Assembly: GCA_963710615.1 (NCBI GenBank)
Contig: CAVQBF010000002.1
Coordinates: 62,001 to 126,000 of the forward strand
Direction of reading: 5' to 3'
DNA from: GCA-2746605 sp963710615
GTDB taxonomy: Bacteria; Bacteroidota; Ignavibacteria; Ignavibacteriales; Melioribacteraceae
Length of the DNA stretch: 64,000 nt
Part shown: one piece after another, positions 45,451 through 52,609 of the stretch
Layout of the letters: the number at the start of each line of letters is the position of its first letter
Numbering within the stretch: the first letter of the stretch is position 1
The notes under the pieces: generated by a model
The model's input: the letters and a program-made list of their open reading frames with translations, nothing else
Told to the model about the DNA's origin: nothing
Database searches by the model: none
Program-made: the position numbers and the translations under genes

Positions 45451-47913
45451 ATGATTCAAGAAAAAGTTTTTAACCCCCAATTAGCTGCAGATTATAAGGT
45501 AATTCTTGATTCTACCAGTGATTTAATTTGTGCGTTCGATAAAGAATATCGTCTAGCCTATTGCAGTCAATCATTTAAAAAGAATTTTGAAGTTTTTGTC
45601 AATGAACCTTTGGATGAAAACAAAACATTGGATTCATATATTGGTCTTTCCCGCTTTATTGATCTGGAAAGTAAATGGAAAAATTGGCTTGAAAGAGCTT
45701 TTACCGGGGAAAGTTTTAGGGAATCAATTGAACATAAAATAATCGGCAGAAAATTAGTTTACTCAATTGAATTTAAGCCTGTAAAAAGAAACAATGAAGT
45801 TGCCTACATTCAAATAGCTGCTCGAGAAGAAACACTCAAACAGAATTATGAAGAACTTTTACGACAAAAACAAGAAAAGCATCAGCCAATAATTGATACA
45901 GAAGTCGATAAAATTGATGCTGATAAAGAGCAGATTATTAAGGAAAGAGACGATGCACTTGAACTATTGATTGAAAGCGCCGAACAGCTTCAGATTGTTA
46001 TGCAGGGCTCTAATGATGGTTTTTGGGATTGGAATTTGCAGAAGGATCAGCTTTTCTTAAGTGCTCAATATTATGAAATTTTAGGCTACAGAAACGGAGA
46101 AATTAAATCCGATGTTCAATCGTGGCAGAATAGAATTCATGAAGATGATCGTGATTTTGTTCTAGAAGCTCTTCATGCTCATTTGGAAGATAAAACTAAA
46201 CAGTACAAATGCGAGTATAGAGTAAAAACAAAAAAAGGTGATTGGAAATGGATTCTGGACAGAGGTAAGGTAGCTGTAAGAGATGAAAATAATAATCCAT
46301 TAAGAGTTGCCGGAACTATAAGTGATGTAGATGAACGTAAAAAAACCGAAAAAGAACTTAAGGAGAGTGAAGCAAAATTTGTGAGCATGGCGGAAAATTT
46401 GCCGGTAATGATATGGTTAACAGATAGAAAAATCAAACCTAAATATGTAAATAGAAAAGCCATAGATTTTATTGGTGAAGATAACCTTGATAAAGGTATG
46501 TTAGATTTTGTCCATTCTGATGATTTGGAATTTCTGAAGTATAATTTAGGACAGACAATAAGAAGAAGACAAACCAATAATTGTGAGATCAGATTAAAAG
46601 ACACTACCGGAGAATTTAGATGGATTTTGGCAAATCTTGTCCCGAGAATGATGGGTAAAGAATTTAAGGGTGTTCTGGGTGTTGGTTTAGATATTACCGA
46701 ACGAAAAGAAATTGAAACAAGATTGATGGAGAGTGAAACCCAATTTAACGAAATCACTTCTGTGATTGGTGATGGTATTTTTATGATGGATTCTGAAGGT
46801 AAATTACAGTTTGCCAATCCTGAGTTTACTAATCTGCTTGGTTATAAGGAATCTGAAATAGAAGGTGAAGATATTCATAATATTCTTCATAATCATAAGG
46901 AACCTCAAGATTCTAATTGCCCTCTGAAAAATGTATTTAGTGCAGGTAATACTGTAAGAGTAACCGAAGATTATTTTATTACCAAATATGATCAATTACT
47001 TCCTGTCTCCTACGTGGTTTCACCAATAAAGAGAAATAATACAATAGTCGGCTGTGTAGTTGCTTTTCATGATATAACGGAAAGGTTAAACTCGCAAGAA
47101 GAAATGAAACGATTTGTTGAAGAACTTCAGTTCAATAAAGAACTGATGGAAGAAAATGCGATGGAATTTGCACGGCTGAATGAAAAATTAACTGAATCGG
47201 AAGCCCAGCTTAAAGAAACAAATAATAGCAAGGATAAGTTTTTCTCAATTATCTCTCATGATCTAAGAAGTCCGTTTACATCAATTATTGGTTTTGCAGA
47301 GGTAATGCTGGAAGATATTGATAGCCTTTCAAAAGATGAAATAAAAGAATTTACTGGCAATATTTATAAATCCTCAAAAAACATTCAGAATCTTTTGGAA
47401 AATTTATTACAGTGGTCAAGGGTTCAAACCGGAAGGATAGAGTTTAATCCTATAAAGTTTGATTTAAGCAATTTAGTAAATGATGTTGTTGCCTTGTATC
47501 AAGTAAATGCTGCAAGAAAGAAAATTTCTTTAACAAATGATCTTGAAAAGAATTACAGCATTATTGCCGATAAATTTATGATAGATACTGTTATGAGAAA
47601 TTTAGTGTCAAACTCAATTAAATTTACACCTCAAGGCGGAGAGATAAAAATTTGCATAAATGAAGAACCGCAAGAAAGTTTGCTGCAAATCTCAGTTGCT
47701 GATAATGGTGTTGGTATGAAAGATGAAATTCTTTCTAAACTATTTAAAATAGACGAACATGTTACCACAAAAGGAACTGAAAAAGAAAAGGGTACCGGCT
47801 TAGGTCTAATTCTCTGCAAAGAATTTATTGAAAAACATAATGGTAAAATTTGGGCAGAAAGCACCTTAGGTGAAGGGAGTAAATTTAAATTTACTATCCC
47901 TTACAGCTTATAA
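45451..47913 (+). CDS. Multi-PAS sensor histidine kinase
   Basis: Soluble or membrane-associated sensor kinase. No membrane helix is visible. Four PAS-type domains can be traced (about 15-130, 180-295, 305-420 and 425-545), the second and third ending in PAC motifs (GTISDVDERKKTEKEL and GVGLDITERKEIE). A coiled coil leads to the HisKA domain with phospho-acceptor His603 (SIISHDLRSPF). The ATPase domain follows with NLVSNSIKFTPQGG, DNGVGMKDE and GTGLGLILCKEF. The length is 820. No response regulator is encoded next to it, so it is an orphan kinase here. The ligand or cofactor of the PAS domains is unknown. Confidence 0.93.
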   Translation: MIQEKVFNPQLAADYKVILDSTSDLICAFDKEYRLAYCSQSFKKNFEVFVNEPLDENKTLDSYIGLSRFIDLESKWKNWLERAFTGESFRESIEHKIIGRKLVYSIEFKPVKRNNEVAYIQIAAREETLKQNYEELLRQKQEKHQPIIDTEVDKIDADKEQIIKERDDALELLIESAEQLQIVMQGSNDGFWDWNLQKDQLFLSAQYYEILGYRNGEIKSDVQSWQNRIHEDDRDFVLEALHAHLEDKTKQYKCEYRVKTKKGDWKWILDRGKVAVRDENNNPLRVAGTISDVDERKKTEKELKESEAKFVSMAENLPVMIWLTDRKIKPKYVNRKAIDFIGEDNLDKGMLDFVHSDDLEFLKYNLGQTIRRRQTNNCEIRLKDTTGEFRWILANLVPRMMGKEFKGVLGVGLDITERKEIETRLMESETQFNEITSVIGDGIFMMDSEGKLQFANPEFTNLLGYKESEIEGEDIHNILHNHKEPQDSNCPLKNVFSAGNTVRVTEDYFITKYDQLLPVSYVVSPIKRNNTIVGCVVAFHDITERLNSQEEMKRFVEELQFNKELMEENAMEFARLNEKLTESEAQLKETNNSKDKFFSIISHDLRSPFTSIIGFAEVMLEDIDSLSKDEIKEFTGNIYKSSKNIQNLLENLLQWSRVQTGRIEFNPIKFDLSNLVNDVVALYQVNAARKKISLTNDLEKNYSIIADKFMIDTVMRNLVSNSIKFTPQGGEIKICINEEPQESLLQISVADNGVGMKDEILSKLFKIDEHVTTKGTEKEKGTGLGLILCKEFIEKHNGKIWAESTLGEGSKFKFTIPYSL

Positions 47914-48008
47914 AATTCAGCCAAAGATCTCTCAAAATTGTAAACTTGAGGAAATCTAGAATCTAGCCTGATACGGAAAATGGAGTAAAGGGGAAATATA
48001 TCAGAAAA

Positions 48009-48320
48009 CTAAACGGAGATAACAGAGTTAGAAGAATCACCGTAATGAGTAACAACATGTTTTTCTGCATCATCATCAGTAAGCCAAACTACATTATCCA
48101 ATAAATACTTAAATTCATACTCTTTTCCAACTTCAAGATCAACTACTACAGAAAAAGAACCATCCTTAACCAACTTTTTCATGCGGTGAGAGGTTTTATC
48201 CCAATTGTTAAAAGTGCCTAGAATATTAGCTTTTTTATGATTGATACCAACTTCGGCAGGTATTCTGAATGTAACCTTGCAAACGGGTTTAGATTTCAAG
48301 TATTTTTTTGATATTGACAT
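48009..48320 (-). CDS. Stand-alone CBM48/AMPK-type glycogen-binding-like domain
   Basis: A 103-residue protein consisting of one early-set (isoamylase N-terminal/CBM48) domain: VTFRIPAEVGI, ILGTFNNWDK and YEFKYLLDNVVWLTDDDA are the typical strands. Such single-domain proteins are thought to bind glycogen or regulate carbohydrate enzymes, and none is encoded beside it except pfkA at 48.6 kb. The C-terminus resembles the chain-end of AMPK beta glycogen-binding modules. Function is inferred from the fold only. Confidence 0.85.
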   Translation of the reverse strand: MSISKKYLKSKPVCKVTFRIPAEVGINHKKANILGTFNNWDKTSHRMKKLVKDGSFSVVVDLEVGKEYEFKYLLDNVVWLTDDDAEKHVVTHYGDSSNSVISV

Positions 48321-48372
48321 TTCTTGGGTCCTTTCGTATAAATTATACGTAAATAATATACTATTTAAATAT

Positions 48373-48402
48373 AAAAAAAAATCCTTACAATAAATTGCAA
48401 GG
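48373..48402 (-). terminator. Rho-independent terminator of tRNA-Asp
   Basis: On the minus strand CCTTGCAA, a TTTA loop and TTGTAAGG form an 8-base-pair stem followed by nine T residues. It begins 9 bases after the tRNA 3' end. Confidence 0.85.
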
Positions 48403-48410
48403 AAATTCTG

Positions 48411-48484
48411 CGGGGCCGACGAGACTCGAACTCGCGACCTCCTGCGTGACAGGCAGGCGTTCTAACCAACTGAACTACGACCCC
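48411..48484 (-). tRNA. tRNA-Asp (GTC anticodon)
   Basis: A complete cloverleaf of 74 bases. The acceptor arm GGGGTCG pairs with CGGCCCC (one G-U). The D arm is GTTC/GAAC with an AGTTGGTTA loop. The anticodon stem CCTGC/GCAGG encloses CTGTCAC with anticodon GTC at 48450-48448. The T arm is GCGAG/CTCGT with TTCGAGT loop. CCA is not encoded. It has its own promoter and terminator, so it is a single-gene transcription unit. Confidence 0.96.
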
Positions 48485-48502
48485 AATAAAATACAGACAC
48501 CA

Positions 48503-48531
48503 ATTATAATACTTTTTATAAAAAAAAGCAA
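48503..48531 (-). promoter_or_regulatory. Sigma-70-like promoter of tRNA-Asp
   Basis: On the minus strand TTGCTT (48531-48526), exactly 17 bases, and a consensus TATAAT (48508-48503) lie 19 bases before the tRNA 5' end. Spacing and position are what a stable-RNA promoter should show. Confidence 0.65.
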
Positions 48532-48576
48532 AATAATTTCATTCTTATTTCATCTATATTAGTGCAATTTTTACTT

Positions 48577-49716
48577 TTAAAACTCTCCCAGCCATCTAAT
48601 AACAGTATGGTCCATTTCTTCTACTCCAAAGCTTACACCAACCTGTAATGCCGAGTGAACACTTTGGTTTTCAGCTGTGACAAGTTTTTGTTTTTTAATT
48701 GCATCTTCAATCTTTACACTGGTAATTTCCGAACCTTTTAAGGCAACCATTCTTCCAAACTTTCTGTTCATTGCAAGATTAATTGCATAGGTCCCAAACC
48801 TAGTAGAGAGAATTCTATCGTAAGGTGTTGGACTGCCGCCCCTTTGCAAATGACCTAGAACAGTATAACGAGTCTCAATCCCGGTATTTTCAGCAATCAT
48901 TTTTGAAACATGCTCTGCAATTCCACCAAGCTGAATAGGATCTGTTCGTTTAATATCTTTAGCCTTAACAACCATTTCTTCATTTTGAGCTTTTGCGCCT
49001 TCGGCTACACAAACAATACTAAATCTTTTTCCCTGCATACTTCTCTGTTCTACTTTATCATAAACTACTTCCCAACTAAAAGGAAATTCAGGTAAAAGGA
49101 TTATATCGGCTCCACCTGCTAAACCGCCATTTAATGCAATCCAGCCGGCGTAACGTCCCATAACTTCAATTACCATAACTCTATGATGTGTAGAAGCAGT
49201 TGTGTGTAATCTATCCAAAGCTTCAGATACTACAAAAACCGCTGAATCGTGACCAAAAGTTTGATCTGTAGCTTCTAAATCATTATCAATTGTTTTTGGT
49301 ACGCCGACAATATTCATTCCCATTTGAGCTAATTTATTTGAGATATGCATTGTTCCATCACCGCCTATTGCAATGACAGCATCAAGATTCCATGCCTCAT
49401 AATTTTTCATTGCTTTTTTCGAACGGTCAAAAATTTGTATCTCATCGCCCATATCTTCCGGCCAATGAAATGGATCTCCCTTATTGGATGAACCTAAAAT
49501 ACTTCCACCCTGCGCTAGAATACCAGAAACATCTTTATTATAAAGTTCAATTGCCTTTCCGTTTACTAATCCTTCAAAGCCATCTTGAATTCCTAAAACA
49601 GTTAGTCCATGATCATGGGCAGGTTTTGCAACACCTCTAATAACTGCATTTAAACCGGGACAATCGCCGCCGCCGGTAATAATTCCAATTCTTTTTAATT
49701 TTCTTTCTGTAGGCAT
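48577..49716 (-). CDS. pfkA: 6-phosphofructokinase
   Basis: Phosphorylates fructose-6-phosphate in glycolysis. GGGDCPGLNAVIRG is at 15-28 and IGGDGTMH at 117-124. Gly121 sits at the position that is Asp in pyrophosphate enzymes, which points to ATP as the donor. Lys141 in VPKTIDNDLEATDQTFG is however the residue typical of pyrophosphate-type and group III enzymes, so this is the mixed Gly/Lys class that is usually ATP-dependent. The length of 379 is longer than E. coli PfkA (320) and fits that class. It lies 46 bases after the RNase HIII gene. Confidence 0.94.
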   Translation of the reverse strand: MPTERKLKRIGIITGGGDCPGLNAVIRGVAKPAHDHGLTVLGIQDGFEGLVNGKAIELYNKDVSGILAQGGSILGSSNKGDPFHWPEDMGDEIQIFDRSKKAMKNYEAWNLDAVIAIGGDGTMHISNKLAQMGMNIVGVPKTIDNDLEATDQTFGHDSAVFVVSEALDRLHTTASTHHRVMVIEVMGRYAGWIALNGGLAGGADIILLPEFPFSWEVVYDKVEQRSMQGKRFSIVCVAEGAKAQNEEMVVKAKDIKRTDPIQLGGIAEHVSKMIAENTGIETRYTVLGHLQRGGSPTPYDRILSTRFGTYAINLAMNRKFGRMVALKGSEITSVKIEDAIKKQKLVTAENQSVHSALQVGVSFGVEEMDHTVIRWLGEF

Positions 49717-49762
49717 GTAAAATCCTTATTTGATAATCAATAAATATAACTTTTTTCTAAGT

Positions 49763-50683
49763 TTATTGCTCAATCTCAGAATAATCTTCGAATATTTTTT
49801 TTGTCGTTTTAAAATGAAGTTTAATAAGTTCATTCATCTTTTCTTTATTGCCATTATTCAATATTTTTTTCGCTTCATTTTCTACTTCTTGAGAAGCACC
49901 TTTCAGAACATTAAAACCCTCTTTTCTTTTTTTGTTAAACCAGATATTCATTTGGTTACGGGCAAGTATCGAGGCAGCTGCAACACCAATATATTTTTCT
50001 GCTTTAGGAAGTTGAACGAAATTTACCTTCGAAAATTGATTTTTGAATGAAATGCTGATTGGGGTTTTACTGAATTGATCAATAATTACAGTATCGGTTT
50101 CAAATTTTTTAAAGATATTTTCTATTACCTTAGAATGAGCCCAATCCAGTAATTTATTTACATTCTTAAAATCCTCGTATAGTTTATTGTACTTTTGAGG
50201 ATTTATAGAAATCACAGAATAATTATTTGGGTAAGCTTTTCTAATTTTTGCAGCAATCTGATCAATTTGAAAATCGTTCAGTTCTTTACTATCCCTTACA
50301 TTTAAGTTTAACAGATAATTCTGAACTTCTTCATTTACATACATGCCTGCAACTACAAGCGGACCAAAAAAATCGCCTTTACCAGTTTCATCAGTCCCGA
50401 TGTACTCCATATATTGCTGATCTTCTTCCTTTTTAAATTTTAACGAGAAGTTTCCGGTTACAATACTTTCTGCCTCGTTATATGTTGCTGAATTAGTGTT
50501 CCCTTGAAGTATTGTTTTGACGCCTTTTTTCCCAAAATAAACTAGGAGTTTAATTTTCTCATTATTCTTAATTACGGTTGTTTCAAAATTGTATTGCTTT
50601 TTATCAATTGGTGTACAATTAAAATTATATTCTCTTAGTGATGAAATCAAAGATTCAATTTTATTTTGAGCTAATTTTTGCAT
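49763..50683 (-). CDS. rnhC: Ribonuclease HIII
   Basis: Cleaves the RNA strand of RNA-DNA hybrids. The N-terminal TBP-like substrate-binding domain (about 1-85) distinguishes HIII from HII. The catalytic domain begins with IGTDETGKGDFFGPLVVAG, which provides Asp98 and Glu99. Later motifs are VRDSKELND and VAAASILARNQ. The length of 306 is typical. It precedes pfkA on the same strand. Most bacteria carry HII as well, and it is not in this window. Confidence 0.93.
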   Translation of the reverse strand: MQKLAQNKIESLISSLREYNFNCTPIDKKQYNFETTVIKNNEKIKLLVYFGKKGVKTILQGNTNSATYNEAESIVTGNFSLKFKKEEDQQYMEYIGTDETGKGDFFGPLVVAGMYVNEEVQNYLLNLNVRDSKELNDFQIDQIAAKIRKAYPNNYSVISINPQKYNKLYEDFKNVNKLLDWAHSKVIENIFKKFETDTVIIDQFSKTPISISFKNQFSKVNFVQLPKAEKYIGVAAASILARNQMNIWFNKKRKEGFNVLKGASQEVENEAKKILNNGNKEKMNELIKLHFKTTKKIFEDYSEIEQ

Positions 50684-51002
50684 TTATTAATTAATTTATT
50701 ATTGGTTGAAAAATATGTTTTTTTTTGACCGAATAAAACTGCTTTGGTAATTTTTATAACATTGAAAATGAAGTTTTAAATAGTGTAAATTAAACAAATG
50801 TTTTTGTTCTCAATGAGATAAAATGCTAATATTATCTACTTACTTAGAGTATTTTTTTATTATTTTTTATTTATAATTTTTATTATTTGTATGCTTTAAG
50901 CAAATAATTATTTAGTTGTCATTGGACTTTTAATTATATAGATATTTTTTTTATATATGTTTTATTAGTTATTTATAAAGAAAGCCTGATATCTATTTTC
51001 GG
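50684..51002. other. 319-base AT-rich divergent intergenic region
   Basis: Separates rnhC (minus) from the SurA-like gene (plus). It is very AT-rich, with several TATATA-like runs near 50930-50970 and a TTGTCA around 50917 spaced 17 bases from TAGATA. It presumably holds promoters for both sides, but I cannot pick one with confidence. No ORF or repeat is seen. Confidence 0.4.
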
Positions 51003-52547
51003 ATGGAGTTTAGTTTGTTTTTTAAGCAAAGGTTCTACATTATTCTTCCTATAGTTTTAGTTGTTAATATAGTTTGTTACTCTCAAATTATTGAAGACAA
51101 AATTTTAGTTCGAATCGGGGAGAACTACCTTTCTAAATCTGAGTTTGAAGACCGTTTAAATTTTACCCCAAAAGTTGGAATTGAAGATAAGAATAATTCT
51201 AACGGAGTTAAAAGGGAATTACTTTACACTTTAATAGCCGAAAAACTCTGGTCAAATTATGCAAAAGAAGAAGGATATGAAAATAACCCGTCAGTAGTAA
51301 CGGCAAGAAATGTGATGCAAAAAATGTTCGTCAGAGATGAACTTTATCAAAGAGAGATTATAGGGGAAATAGAATACACCGAAGATGAAGTAAAGGAAGC
51401 TGAACAAAAATATAATAAAATTATTTCTGCAAGTGTTTATTTCTCTGAAAATAGAGAAACAATATTTGAACTCTACAATATTCTAAAGCAAAATAAATTC
51501 GAAGAAAATTATTCAGAGAATCCCCTAAATAATTCAATTTCTAAAAAAGATCTTATTATTTCTTATGGTGATTTGGATATTGATCTTGAAAAAGTAGTTT
51601 ACTCGTTAGATCCCAATGAGTTCAGTACACCAATTCAAATGGATGGTATATGGAATATATTCTCTGTTGCAGATATTACAAAAAGAGAATATGCCAATCT
51701 TTCTGATAGAAATAATTCTGTAAAAGAGATTGTTAAGATTTTAAGTAGCAGAAAAGAAGAAGATAATTATGCCCAATTTCACAAAGAGTTTTTTGCAGAT
51801 AAAAAAGTTGATGCTGATGGAAATTTGTTTAAGTTAATTGCACAGAAAATGAGTGTCATTTTTTCTAAAAAAGATAGTGCGGGAATGTTTGTTTTTGATA
51901 AAAATAACAAGAAAGTAATTTACTTTGATAGTGAAGACCTTAGAGAATCTGAAGTAGCGTTAGCGGAAATTTTAGACCAGCCTTTTATTAAATTCTCTAC
52001 AAATCCTATTAATGTTCGTACTTTTTTAAGGGAGATAAGTTTCTTATCTTTCAATGTCTCCAATCCCGATTATGAGGCAGTAAAGTTAAAGTTGAATGAT
52101 CAGCTTAAGGATTATATTAAGTATGAACTTTTGGCTAGAGAGGGATTTAAGAAAGGTTTGGATAATTCACCTAATGTTACAAAGTGGTTAAAAATCTGGA
52201 ATGATAATTTTTTATATCAAGTGGTTACAAATGATTTTTTGAAAAAATCTACAAATAAATATTTAAGTATTAGTGATTCTGAATATCTTGAAAATAATAT
52301 TCAGAATGTAAATAAAGAAGTGAAAAATGAAAAATTCGAATTGTTTGTTGAAAAGACAATTGAATTAAGTGATAAGTATAATATAGAAATAAACAATGAG
52401 ATGTTCGACAGCATCAATCAAGGGAACATAAATCTTTTTGTTATGCGCAACCTTGGTTTTGGAGGCACTATTACTGCTGTCCCTTCATCTCCATCATTTA
52501 TAGAATGGTTTTTAGAAAAAGAAAAAAGAAATTCTAAAAATCTGTAG
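51003..52547 (+). CDS. SurA/PpiC-like periplasmic chaperone or peptidyl-prolyl isomerase
   Basis: Exported protein with an N-terminal hydrophobic signal (about 12-27, ending VCYSQ) and an N-terminal helical chaperone-like region (DKILVRIGENYLSKSEFEDRL). A parvulin-like module follows, visible as SLDPNEFSTPIQMDGIWNIFSV. A second weaker repeat lies toward the C-terminus. Whether the isomerase residues are intact cannot be judged by eye. The chaperone reading is therefore safer than an enzymatic one. The length is 514. It sits 62 bases before the TonB receptor gene, which suits a folding factor for outer-membrane proteins. Confidence 0.75.
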   Translation: MEFSLFFKQRFYIILPIVLVVNIVCYSQIIEDKILVRIGENYLSKSEFEDRLNFTPKVGIEDKNNSNGVKRELLYTLIAEKLWSNYAKEEGYENNPSVVTARNVMQKMFVRDELYQREIIGEIEYTEDEVKEAEQKYNKIISASVYFSENRETIFELYNILKQNKFEENYSENPLNNSISKKDLIISYGDLDIDLEKVVYSLDPNEFSTPIQMDGIWNIFSVADITKREYANLSDRNNSVKEIVKILSSRKEEDNYAQFHKEFFADKKVDADGNLFKLIAQKMSVIFSKKDSAGMFVFDKNNKKVIYFDSEDLRESEVALAEILDQPFIKFSTNPINVRTFLREISFLSFNVSNPDYEAVKLKLNDQLKDYIKYELLAREGFKKGLDNSPNVTKWLKIWNDNFLYQVVTNDFLKKSTNKYLSISDSEYLENNIQNVNKEVKNEKFELFVEKTIELSDKYNIEINNEMFDSINQGNINLFVMRNLGFGGTITAVPSSPSFIEWFLEKEKRNSKNL

Positions 52548-52609
52548 TTAATTATTTTATACAAGAATGATTAATTCTTCACCGTAAAATTCTTCATTAT
52601 GGAGGAAAT

